Below are positions 22,709 to 29,854 of a stretch of 64,000 nt of DNA, one piece after another (the stretch's first letter is position 1; each line of letters begins with the position of its first letter). The notes under the pieces were generated by a model, which worked only from the letters and a program-made list of their open reading frames with translations, ran no database searches and was not told where the DNA came from. The position numbers were made by a program, and so were the translations under genes. The stretch comes from Citrobacter amalonaticus (GTDB lineage Bacteria > Pseudomonadota > Gammaproteobacteria > Enterobacterales > Enterobacteriaceae). The stretch is from positions 2,852,001 to 2,916,000 of the forward strand of contig JARDVN010000001.1 of the NCBI GenBank assembly GCA_028994555.1. The letters run 5' to 3'.

Positions 22709-23115
22709 TAGCGAACTCCTTCTGGTTTACTGGCCTGTAGCTCTGTCTGCTCTTTCACGTAGCGGTCGTGCATGGAGTCCCATTTCGCCAGCCACTTACG
22801 TGCTTCGCGCTTGCGTTCCAGAATTCGCCGAATGCGCCGCATACAGCGGTTGTGTGCAAAGAGATATTGCTGAGTGTGCTGGCCCATGCGATTGACGAGT
22901 ACACCATTGCTGAATACCGGCTCGTCTGGTTCGTTAGTGGTCAAACCGGCCCGGTGAAAGGTTTTGGTTACCATGTAGTGAGCCAGGTTGCTGATCGCCG
23001 CACTTCTGCTGAGGAAACGGCGCGAGTAACCGTGCCTCGATACGACATAAACTGGCTGCAACTCCGTAGTAAATGCTCTGTCGATTGAGGTGGTGCTGAT
23101 GCGTTTATCTTTCAT
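22708..23115 (-). CDS. hypothetical phage protein, basic
   Basis: This 135-residue basic protein starts MKDKRISTTSIDRAFTTELQ. It has an Arg-rich stretch (NRCMRRIRRILERKREARKW, about residue 89 on) that could bind nucleic acid. I do not recognise a family. It overlaps its upstream neighbour by 4 bp and its downstream neighbour by 1 bp. Confidence 0.6.
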   Translation of the reverse strand: MKDKRISTTSIDRAFTTELQPVYVVSRHGYSRRFLSRSAAISNLAHYMVTKTFHRAGLTTNEPDEPVFSNGVLVNRMGQHTQQYLFAHNRCMRRIRRILERKREARKWLAKWDSMHDRYVKEQTELQASKPEGVR

Positions 23116-23687
23116 TTCCGGTCCTTAACTTTGCTGTATCGTTCGTGACTCATTACTTCCCAGTTCTTGCCGCCATCGCGGGAGAGTAGCCGCCAGCGGT
23201 GGTTAACCTTGAGGCTCAAATTCCCGGAGCCGTGCATTCGGCAGGGGTGAATGCGCCTTGCCCTGAACTGGCTTAACACGTGTACCGCTTTGAGGTGAAC
23301 CCACTCAGGAATTCGTATCGCTGTCAGCGCCATCAGATCCGAACCTCCACTTTTTTGTTTTTTGACGAACTCAACCAGCTCAGAAATGAGCTCGTCGATT
23401 AATTCCTTTCCGCTATCTGTGAGAAATTCACCACTGCCATTAACATCGACAGCGCTGCTGTAAATCCCCTTAATTGCTCTTACGCCTTCGATATTTCCGT
23501 ATTCGCTGATCGCGAGTCTTTCGAATTTCCTCAATAATCCATCGAGAAGAATCTCTGTTAACTCGACCGTGTTAATACCGCCTTTATTGAGCTTAATAAC
23601 AAGGCAGTAACTGCCTGTTTTACGCTGGTGGCGTAATAACGCTGCTTTTAAAATTCGTCGGCGATACGTAGTGATTAAATTATCCAT
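23112..23687 (-). CDS. hypothetical phage protein with ParE-like C-terminal region
   Basis: The 191-residue product starts MDNLITTYRRRILKAALLRH. The C-terminal 65 residues (VHLKAVHVLSQFRARRIHP, GNLSLKVNHRWRLLSRDGG, WEVMSHERYSK) resemble small ParE/RelE-fold toxin-like proteins: basic beta-strands, a W-R-L-L core and a terminal H-E-x-Y. The N-terminal 120 residues are unlike that family and look acidic and helical. No adjacent antitoxin is obvious, so I do not call a toxin. It overlaps its neighbours by a few bases on both sides. Confidence 0.5.
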   Translation of the reverse strand: MDNLITTYRRRILKAALLRHQRKTGSYCLVIKLNKGGINTVELTEILLDGLLRKFERLAISEYGNIEGVRAIKGIYSSAVDVNGSGEFLTDSGKELIDELISELVEFVKKQKSGGSDLMALTAIRIPEWVHLKAVHVLSQFRARRIHPCRMHGSGNLSLKVNHRWRLLSRDGGKNWEVMSHERYSKVKDRK

Positions 23688-23901
23688 TGCGCTGTTCCTC
23701 CTCCAAACTCATAACTATTTCCTCTTCTTTTTCGGTCCACCCATGAATCTCAGCGGCGAGGTCATAAACCAGAGCGCATATTGTTTTGAGTTGAAATCTG
23801 TCTAACTTGTCGTGATATTCAAATAATGTTTGCGACAAGCCTGACAACTTCTCCGCTTTGATATTCACTTCCTGAATATCCTGTCTTTTTAAAACGCCCA
23901 T
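23680..23901 (-). CDS. small acidic phage protein, unknown
   Basis: This 73-residue acidic protein (MGVLKRQDIQEVNIKAEKLS) is not assigned. It is helical and ends in an E-rich tail (EKEEEIVMSLEEEQRNG). It overlaps the next leftward gene, whose C-terminus is basic and toxin-like, by 8 bp. An antitoxin-like pairing is conceivable but is not supported by anything beyond charge and adjacency. Confidence 0.55.
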   Translation of the reverse strand: MGVLKRQDIQEVNIKAEKLSGLSQTLFEYHDKLDRFQLKTICALVYDLAAEIHGWTEKEEEIVMSLEEEQRNG

Positions 23902-23903
23902 AA

Positions 23904-24011
23904 TTAACGACCATATGCTTTTTTAAGATAAAGACGAGCGATTACCTCGTAACCGCTGGCCGCATAAAGGCATGCTGATCTATATGCCGATTTATCAATG
24001 ATGAAAGTCAT
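23904..24011 (-). CDS. 35-residue phage micro-protein
   Basis: A small open frame, MTFIIDKSAYRSACLYAASG and onward to KAYGR, fills the gap between two operon genes. Its ATG overlaps the stop of the S24-domain gene as ATGA and its stop lies 2 bp before the next start. This tight packing argues for a real gene. The function is unknown. Confidence 0.5.
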   Translation of the reverse strand: MTFIIDKSAYRSACLYAASGYEVIARLYLKKAYGR

Positions 24012-24400
24012 ACGAAGCGCCTCACAGCAAAAGAAGCGACCACACGACCGTGAATTTTGATTTCTTTCTGTTCATCGGTATTAAGGGTGAAAGTTTCGTA
24101 ATGATGGTTATCAGAGATGATTTTTAATGAGCCATCAGCTAATGGCTCAATTCGCTTAATGAAAAGGCATGGGCGACCAAAAGCATCCATTGTGTAAACA
24201 TAAATGCCAGAGGTAAGCGCACGTCCACCGCAATCAACGAAAGCCACAATCTCACATGGTTCTATGGTCGGCTGCATTGAATCACCTTCCATCCGGCAGC
24301 TTTGAACGCGGTTGCCAAAGTCATTAATATTGTCTGAACCGAACAGCATTTGAGGAGTTTTTATTGGCTGATTAATCGCGATAGCATTTTGCATTTTCAT
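24008..24400 (-). CDS. stand-alone S24 (LexA/CI-like) peptidase-domain protein
   Basis: The 130-residue protein carries the S24 signature CRMEGDSMQPTIEPCE with Ser41 and, further on, FIKRIEPLADG with Lys82 as the likely dyad. No helix-turn-helix precedes it: only about 30 residues lie upstream of the catalytic domain. There is no clear Ala-Gly or Cys-Gly cleavage site. It belongs to the leftward early operon, separate from the CI-type repressor at 24935. It could interact with the repressor, with LexA or with UmuD-type proteins; this is inference. Confidence 0.7.
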   Translation of the reverse strand: MKMQNAIAINQPIKTPQMLFGSDNINDFGNRVQSCRMEGDSMQPTIEPCEIVAFVDCGGRALTSGIYVYTMDAFGRPCLFIKRIEPLADGSLKIISDNHHYETFTLNTDEQKEIKIHGRVVASFAVRRFV

Positions 24401-24468
24401 TTCCTCAGGGTGAGTTTCCCCCCCACCCTAAAAGGTGTTAATTATGATTAATTGAGTTAATTAGTTAG

Positions 24469-24762
24469 TTAAATAGCAGAGAACATTTTCTTAATGTCAG
24501 GATGGTCATCAATGATTTTTTTAGCATCATCACATGCTTCTTCATATGACTTGAAGAAATCAACCAGAACAAAATAATTACCTACACGTTCGTAGATAGC
24601 GAATTCCAAACCGTCAATAAAAGTGGTGTTAAATTCGTAATCAAAATCATTCTGATGAGGTTGCGCAGCTCGTAAATAAATCCAGTGCGAATTTGCTGCC
24701 TTGAGCTTGGCGTGGATATCAAATTCCTTACTCGCTGGGTTTGGTTGGGAGGTTATGTTCAT
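24469..24762 (-). CDS. first gene of the leftward early operon, unknown
   Basis: The 97-residue acidic protein starts MNITSQPNPASKEFDIHAKL and ends KKMFSAI. I do not recognise it. It is immediately downstream of the PL-like promoter, in the position N or an early host-modulating gene holds in lambda, but it is acidic and lacks an Arg-rich N-terminus, so it is not an N-type antiterminator. A spacer of about 70 bp follows. Confidence 0.6.
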   Translation of the reverse strand: MNITSQPNPASKEFDIHAKLKAANSHWIYLRAAQPHQNDFDYEFNTTFIDGLEFAIYERVGNYFVLVDFFKSYEEACDDAKKIIDDHPDIKKMFSAI

Positions 24763-24789
24763 CTCATTGGCTCCGTTGTTTGCCGATGA

Positions 24790-24836
24790 AATGAGAATAC
24801 TTAAGTATTAATTGAAGGTCAATGGTATTAATACAA
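24790..24836 (-). promoter_or_regulatory. leftward early promoter (PL-like) and operator
   Basis: On the minus strand TTGACC (24817-24822) and TATTCT (24794-24799) are 17 bp apart. A perfect 14-bp palindrome, aatacttaagtatt (24796-24809), covers the -10, and gtattaatac (24825-24834) lies just upstream of the -35. The same half-sites occur on the other side of the repressor gene, so these are probable OL sites. Confidence 0.65.
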
Positions 24837-24892
24837 AAAGAATAATAGTTTTCTTATGTATTTGTTATTGAAGATTATTTTAGTAATAAAAA

Positions 24893-24914
24893 AAGCCGAC
24901 GCTATGGTCGGCTT
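24893..24914 (-). terminator. terminator of the repressor gene
   Basis: Stem aagccgac (24893-24900) pairs with gtcggctt (24907-24914), with an A-run to the left giving minus-strand T residues. It insulates the repressor transcript from the leftward operon. Confidence 0.8.
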
Positions 24915-24934
24915 GGTGGTTTTTTGGGAGCGGA

Positions 24935-25627
24935 TCAGAAGATTGTTGATACCCAAAACAGTCTTCCTAAAACCTCAAGGCTATCCATGTCTACTTCTTC
25001 ATCAGGGTATTCATCAGAGTTATAGCTTCTGATTGTCACCTTATCTGGCCCAGATCTGTAGAGGATTTTTAACCTTTTCCATCCACCTTGGTTGATGCCG
25101 TAAATTTTACCATCAACGATACGCTTGTCATGGCAGTTTATGGCAACAGTAGAGCCATCAGCGATCACTGGCTCCATGCTATTTCCGTGTGCAGCAAAGC
25201 ATAGAACGCCATCACCATCACTATTAGCTCCCACCTTTCGCAATGTTGCTTTGGAAAACCTAAGTTTTTTGCCATTGTAATCATCATTAAGAGCGCTGCC
25301 ATCTCCACATGCGAACTCGATATCCTTCAAGTAAGGCACCTCTACCTCATCATCCTCAAGCGGCGTTTGCTTATCCCATGGATCTATACCAAACATCCTT
25401 TGTTCTGGAGTTTTTGCGGGCCCCATGGTGCCTTCACCAGTGCTTAACCATATTGGATCTACATCCAACGCTTTGGCTATATCCACGATTTTTCCGCTGG
25501 ACTGAGCTTTTCCTGAGGTTAGTTTTTGTATGGCCCCCTGGCTTACCCCAACCCTATGCGCTAATTGACTTTGAGTAGCCCCGGCATGAGCCATCGCCAG
25601 CCTTAGTCTTTCTGCAAGTGTGTTCAT
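24935..25627 (-). CDS. prophage CI-type repressor
   Basis: The 230-residue repressor has an N-terminal helix-turn-helix (TQSQLAHRVGVSQGAIQKLTSGK, about residues 18-40, with SQGAIQKL as recognition helix) and a C-terminal S24 domain. Ser150 in HGNSMEPVIADG and Lys184 in GGWKRLK are the likely dyad. A Cys-Gly pair (FACGDG, residues 107-108) is the probable self-cleavage site, as in P22-type repressors that use Ala/Cys-Gly. RecA-stimulated cleavage, and so SOS induction, is expected from the family. It is divergent from cro and flanked by operators. Confidence 0.9.
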   Translation of the reverse strand: MNTLAERLRLAMAHAGATQSQLAHRVGVSQGAIQKLTSGKAQSSGKIVDIAKALDVDPIWLSTGEGTMGPAKTPEQRMFGIDPWDKQTPLEDDEVEVPYLKDIEFACGDGSALNDDYNGKKLRFSKATLRKVGANSDGDGVLCFAAHGNSMEPVIADGSTVAINCHDKRIVDGKIYGINQGGWKRLKILYRSGPDKVTIRSYNSDEYPDEEVDMDSLEVLGRLFWVSTIF

Positions 25628-25652
25628 CTAAGTATCTCCGATTTCTGTGCAT

Positions 25653-25742
25653 ATTTAATACCACAGGATTAACCATGGCAAGCGGATAATACTTGATTAA
25701 TTATTCCTTTGGTATTATTTTATATCTTTAATATTAATACTA
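25653..25742. promoter_or_regulatory. right operator region with divergent promoters
   Basis: Between the repressor and cro, a leftward promoter reads TTGCCA-17 bp-TTAAAT (minus strand, 25676-25681 and 25653-25658) and a rightward one TTGATT-17 bp-TATTTT (25693-25698, 25716-25721). Candidate operators are the dyad ttaat-N8-attaa (25655-25672), aatacttgattaattatt (from 25688), which shares its left half with the PL palindrome, and atattaatac (25731-25740). Confidence 0.65.
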
Positions 25743-25753
25743 AGGGCTTTGTT

Positions 25754-25997
25754 ATGACTGATGAGGTTTTTGAATCCCCAATGGCGAAAGCCGTGTACGT
25801 TGCTGGTGGGCAAAGTTCGCTTGCTAAAAAAGGTTGGCGTTACGCAAGGAGCTGTCTGGAAGTGGGTCAGGGGGTTAAAGAAAGTTTCTCCGGTCCATGC
25901 AGTGGCAGTCTCAAACGCAGTTAATGGAGTTGTTAAGCCTCATGAACTGCGTCCTGATTTGCCGACTCTTTTCCCGCACCCTGGTAATGAGGTGTGA
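25754..25997 (+). CDS. Cro/YdaS-type regulator, frameshifted in this sequence
   Basis: This small DNA-binding protein begins MTDEVFESPMAKAVYVAGG and continues after the break as VGVTQGAVWKWVRGLKKVSP, a helix-turn-helix of the YdaS/Cro type. The frame breaks at six A (25826-25831) after SSLAK; five A restore an 80-residue protein. The first gene of the rightward operon, divergent from the repressor, is where Cro sits in lambdoid phages. It should repress the repressor promoter and modulate early transcription. Confidence 0.8.
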
Positions 25998-26022
25998 CAT
26001 GTCACGGCATGCTGGAGGAATC

Positions 26023-26319
26023 ATGAATCACTCTGACTTCGTACGTAAATATTCATTCGATAACCCACTTCAGCGGTTGGTCATGCTTCGCATTTTGATG
26101 GGCGGATCCATGGATGGAGAAGGGGAGCGAGTAATCGATCATCAGGTACTTTACGAATTCTGTTGCTGCTCAAAGCAGGCAATGTTTAAGGAGATCAAGG
26201 CCCTTGAACGTGCAGGTTTCCTGAAAGTGAGAAAAATTGGTGCTCTCGATACCGGGCTTGCAGTTCGTCTTGAGCCAGCTCGCGGCTACACAATCACGCC
26301 AGTTCAGGAGTTTGTATGA
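26023..26319 (+). CDS. hypothetical, winged-helix-like early protein
   Basis: I chose ATG 26023 (MNHSDFVRKYSFDNPLQRLV) because GGAGG lies 4 nt upstream; longer in-frame starts run through cro. The 98-residue product looks like a winged helix (VLYEFCCCSKQAMFKEIKAL followed by ERAGFLKVRKIG). It occupies the position of cII, but I see no CII similarity. Its stop overlaps the next start by 4 bp (ATGA). Confidence 0.6.
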   Translation: MNHSDFVRKYSFDNPLQRLVMLRILMGGSMDGEGERVIDHQVLYEFCCCSKQAMFKEIKALERAGFLKVRKIGALDTGLAVRLEPARGYTITPVQEFV

Positions 26320-27227
26320 GTAGCAAAATTCTCGGTAACGTCTGGGACGCGTGCGCAGCGCATGACATTAAGGGAGCCAAACTTGTGATTATGGCACGCC
26401 TGGCTGACTACTCGAATGATGATGGTGTCTGCTATCCGAGTGTTGAAACTATTTGCCGCCAGCTGGGGCTCGGGGAAAGCACGGTCAGGACCGCCATCGC
26501 AGAACTGGAGTCTTCCGGTTGGCTGCGTCGTGAATCACGCCGTAAAGGTAATCGCAACACGTCCAATCTTTATCATTTGAATGCCGACCGTCTCGAGACT
26601 CTGGCACGCATTGAGAAGGACAAAGTGGCAGCGCTGAAACAGCAGCGAAGGGCTAACGGTTTTCACCCGTCAGATTCTGAACCTTCAAATTCTGAACCGT
26701 CAGATTCTGGATGTTCAAGCGGTTTTCACCCGTCAGATTCTGACAAAAATGGCGTTTTCACCCGTCAGAATCTGACCCCAGATCCACAAGTAAATTCAAA
26801 ACATGATCCACAAGTAAATTCAAAACAAGAATCACAAGATATTGGCGTGTGTGGTAAAGCCTCTTCTGAAAATCGCTCTTCCAAAGAGAACTATTCCAAC
26901 GAGTTCGAGCAGGCCTGGCAGGCATACCCCAAACGTGCTGGTGGAAATTCAAAAGCAGCAGCCTTCAAGGCCTGGAAAGCTCGGCTGAAAGACGGGGTTA
27001 AACCTGAAGACATGCTGGCAGGCGTTAAGCGCTATGCAGCCTACGTGCGCACCACTGGTAGCGTTGGCACGCAATACGTCAAGCAGGCGGCAACGTTCTT
27101 TGGACCTGATCGCCATTTCGAAGAAGCCTGGCAAACTCCATCCGCTCCCGGTGGTGGGCGTCGCAGTGCGCTTCCGGTATCTGGCTTCAGCGAACAGGAT
27201 TACGGCCAATCAGACTGCAACTGGTAA
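26316..27227 (+). CDS. O-like replication initiator with internal iterons
   Basis: The 303-residue protein has an N-terminal helix-turn-helix (GVCYPSVETICRQLGLGEST, about residues 37-56, then VRTAIAELESSGWLRRESRR). A low-complexity linker (about 115-170) follows, and a C-terminal region (FEQAWQAYPKRAGGNSKAAA, YVKQAATFFGP) resembles phage replication proteins. The linker is encoded by five palindromic iterons and a tandem AT-rich repeat, the layout of lambda O with its internal origin. DnaC- and DnaB-like genes follow directly, so it should recruit the loader and helicase to the prophage origin. Confidence 0.75.
   Translation: MSSKILGNVWDACAAHDIKGAKLVIMARLADYSNDDGVCYPSVETICRQLGLGESTVRTAIAELESSGWLRRESRRKGNRNTSNLYHLNADRLETLARIEKDKVAALKQQRRANGFHPSDSEPSNSEPSDSGCSSGFHPSDSDKNGVFTRQNLTPDPQVNSKHDPQVNSKQESQDIGVCGKASSENRSSKENYSNEFEQAWQAYPKRAGGNSKAAAFKAWKARLKDGVKPEDMLAGVKRYAAYVRTTGSVGTQYVKQAATFFGPDRHFEEAWQTPSAPGGGRRSALPVSGFSEQDYGQSDCNW
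26666..26825 (+). other. candidate phage replication origin: iterons plus AT-rich direct repeats
   Basis: Five copies of a 13-mer like cgtcagattctga start at 26666, 26681, 26696, 26729 and 26761; the first three are spaced exactly 15 bp. The core tcagattctga is an 11-bp palindrome. Two perfect copies of a 23-bp AT-rich repeat (gatccacaagtaaattcaaa plus aca) follow at 26779-26801 and 26803-26825. Iterons next to an AT-rich segment inside the initiator gene are the hallmark of a lambdoid origin. Confidence 0.7.
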
Positions 27228-27241
27228 CAAGGGGAAACACA

Positions 27242-28123
27242 ATGCTGAACATCAAACAACGCGAGGAAAGGGATTCGCTGCTGACGAAACGTGAAGGTCT
27301 TCGTGAAGAACTGGCTTTTTCTGTAGAACATAAAAAACCGTGGCAGTGGGGAAACTGGGAGTCAGGCGAAGTTCACGTCGTCTCCTGCGAAAAACATGGT
27401 GGCTATAAGCGTATGTCGCTAACTGGAAAAGCGTTTCGTGGCGCCGAAAATGTTAAACATTCCCAGTGTCCGGACTGCGTGAAAGAGGAGCTTGCTGGCA
27501 TCGAATCTGGTTTGCGTGAATTACGTGTGGCAGATTTGATGGACAATGCGGGGATCGCCCGACGCTTTGAAGCATGTGAATTCGCTAACTACCAGGCTGT
27601 CAATCAGGATGCTGCCAAAAATCTGGCGGCATGTCAGCGTTACACCACCAGTTGGCCAGATCGCCTGAAGGCTGGAACCGGGCTCGTCATGACGGGAAAT
27701 TGCGGCACCGGGAAAAATCATCTGGCCATATCCATGGCAAAAAGCATCATCCGCAATCACCTTGCAAGTGTGGAAATCACCGACGTTATGCGACTGACTC
27801 GAGCCGTGAAAAACACATGGCGCCACAGCGCAGAAAGTACCGAGGATGAAGTAATTGAACGTTTCTCATCTCTGGATCTGCTGATTATCGATGAGGTGGG
27901 CGTTCAGTTTGGTAGTCCGACTGAAATGACCATACTGCAGGAGGTTGTCAACGCCCGATATGAGAGCGTACTCCCTACAATCCTGATAAGTAACCTGACC
28001 TTTGAGCAACTCAAAGAGTCAATTGGCGAACGTATCGTAGATCGTGTTACCGATGGTGGACGTAACCGCCTGGCATTTGGTTGGGAAAGCTATCGTGCGA
28101 TTGCTGGTGGAGTGGCAGCATGA
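27242..28123 (+). CDS. DnaC-type helicase loader ATPase
   Basis: This 293-residue AAA+ protein has Walker A GNCGTGKNH (about residue 154) and Walker B LLIIDEVGVQ (about residue 213), with a C-terminal sensor/Arg segment GERIVDRVTDGGRNRLAFGW. The N-terminal third has a possible zinc-binding set (C-x2-HGG and CPDC). It should load the adjacent DnaB-type helicase. The stop overlaps the helicase ATG. Confidence 0.88.
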   Translation: MLNIKQREERDSLLTKREGLREELAFSVEHKKPWQWGNWESGEVHVVSCEKHGGYKRMSLTGKAFRGAENVKHSQCPDCVKEELAGIESGLRELRVADLMDNAGIARRFEACEFANYQAVNQDAAKNLAACQRYTTSWPDRLKAGTGLVMTGNCGTGKNHLAISMAKSIIRNHLASVEITDVMRLTRAVKNTWRHSAESTEDEVIERFSSLDLLIIDEVGVQFGSPTEMTILQEVVNARYESVLPTILISNLTFEQLKESIGERIVDRVTDGGRNRLAFGWESYRAIAGGVAA

Positions 28124-29502
28124 TGACTCCGGTATGGAGAAACGATGATCTGGAAGGTGCGGTAATTGGCGCTATTTTTCTGCGCAATACCGATCCTGAG
28201 GTTCTGGGCATTCTTTCCCGCCTGCCGGCGAGTGCATTCTCAGTCCGGCAGTATCGTGAAATTTATTCCGGCATCTGTCGACAGGCTCGTGGGATCGGAG
28301 TGATAGATCCATTGCTGCTTTGCGAAACCATGCCAGAGCACAGCGCAACCATTCTTGAATCCAGTCGTATCACCTGGGCGAAGTCAGCTCTGGATTATTA
28401 CGTTTCCACACTGGAGCGTAATGCCGCTGTCCGCGATGCTGAGATGGTGGTTGAAAAGGCACTGGCAGGGATCCGCAATGCGTCCAACGGTGATAACGCT
28501 GTTGAGGCCCTGAAAAGCGCCCAAGATGCCATGGCCGCAATTTCTCTTACTCCCGACACCGTTCAGCCCGTACATATCGACGAGGTACTCACGGCCGTCG
28601 TCGAACGCGCAGATGCCAGACACCAGGGGTTGGATGTAGCAAAAACCTTGCTTACCGGGATTGACGAGCTGGACGCGAAAACCGGAGGGATTGAGCAAAC
28701 CGATCTGGTCTTCATTGCCGCACGGCCATCGATGGGAAAAACAGAACTGGCGCTGGATATTATCGACAAGGTTTCAGAGCAGGGACACGGCGTACTGTTT
28801 TTCAGCATGGAAATGGCAAATATCCAGATTGGTGAGCGCATGGTGTCAGCAGCTGGTGGTATGTCGGTATCCCGACTCAAGGAGGTAGCAAAATTCCAGG
28901 ATGAAGACTGGGCACGACTTTCAACCGGTGTTGGTCGCCTGACGGGCCGAAGTGTGTGGATGGTAGATGCCACAGATCTGACGCTTGAGCAGATCCAGCA
29001 AACGGCAACCAGCCATCAGATAGCCCATCCTGAAACTGCGCTGGTGGTTATTGATTACCTGTTACTTATTAAAATCCAGAGTGCAGCGCGTTATGACCTG
29101 GCTGTAGGTGAGTTGTCGAAGGGGCTAAAGCGACTCGCCAAAACAAACCGGACACCTGTGTTGGCTTTGAGTCAACTTTCACGTGGTGTTGAATCCCGTC
29201 AGAACAAACGTCCCATGAACTCAGACCTGAAAAACTCCGGTGAAATCGAGGCTGACGCTGACATCATCATGATGCTCTATCGCGACGAAGTGTATAACCC
29301 GGAATCTCCGGCAAAGGGGATTGCGGAAATCAACATCACCAAGCAGCGAAATGGTGTTCTTGGCACGGTATATCGGCGCTTCTACAACGGGCATTTCCTG
29401 CCGATCGACCAGGAAGAAGCAAAACGAAAATCAGCACCGATGCCTAAATCACAACCACGACGCTATTCAAAAGGTAATCAGACTGGCCATGCAGATTTTT
29501 AA
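28120..29502 (+). CDS. DnaB-type replicative helicase
   Basis: The 460-residue protein has the DnaB N-terminal domain (LEGAVIGAIFLRNTDPEVLG) and a RecA-like core with Walker A AARPSMGKTELAL (about residue 203), LVVIDYLLLIKIQ (Walker B, about 310) and LSQLSRGVESRQNKRP (about 350). It is of the P22 gp12 kind rather than lambda P. I chose ATG 28120, overlapping the loader stop as ATGA; a second ATG is at 28123. Confidence 0.92.
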   Translation: MMTPVWRNDDLEGAVIGAIFLRNTDPEVLGILSRLPASAFSVRQYREIYSGICRQARGIGVIDPLLLCETMPEHSATILESSRITWAKSALDYYVSTLERNAAVRDAEMVVEKALAGIRNASNGDNAVEALKSAQDAMAAISLTPDTVQPVHIDEVLTAVVERADARHQGLDVAKTLLTGIDELDAKTGGIEQTDLVFIAARPSMGKTELALDIIDKVSEQGHGVLFFSMEMANIQIGERMVSAAGGMSVSRLKEVAKFQDEDWARLSTGVGRLTGRSVWMVDATDLTLEQIQQTATSHQIAHPETALVVIDYLLLIKIQSAARYDLAVGELSKGLKRLAKTNRTPVLALSQLSRGVESRQNKRPMNSDLKNSGEIEADADIIMMLYRDEVYNPESPAKGIAEINITKQRNGVLGTVYRRFYNGHFLPIDQEEAKRKSAPMPKSQPRRYSKGNQTGHADF

Positions 29503-29854
29503 TATTACCCCAATGGGTAAGCCACGAATGACCCGGGCCGACAAATGGAAAACGCGACCAGCAGTTATGCGTTACCGGGCGTTCTGCGATGAGGTTAGGC
29601 TGAACAAGGTTGTTATGCCGGAAGCGGGTAGCCACATCACATTCGTTCTGCCAATGCCAAAAAGCTGGAGCCAGAAGAAACGCGCCACCATGAAAGGGCA
29701 GGCCCACCAGCATAAACCAGACGCCGACAACATGATCAAAGCGCTGATGGATGCCTTATTCGCTGATGATGCGCATATCTGGGACTTTCGCGTCACTAAG
29801 GTCTGGGGCGAAACCGGGCAGATTTTAATTTCTTCGATCGAGAGGGCCGCATAA
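29489..29854 (+). CDS. rusA: RusA-type Holliday junction endonuclease
   Basis: RusA resolves Holliday junctions. The 121-residue protein starts MQIFNITPMGKPRMTRADKW and contains the acidic catalytic set in HKPDADNMIKALMDALFADD (about residues 72-91). It starts 14 bp inside the helicase gene, which makes ATG 29489 the best start, and its stop overlaps the Q start by one base. Confidence 0.92.
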   Translation: MQIFNITPMGKPRMTRADKWKTRPAVMRYRAFCDEVRLNKVVMPEAGSHITFVLPMPKSWSQKKRATMKGQAHQHKPDADNMIKALMDALFADDAHIWDFRVTKVWGETGQILISSIERAA

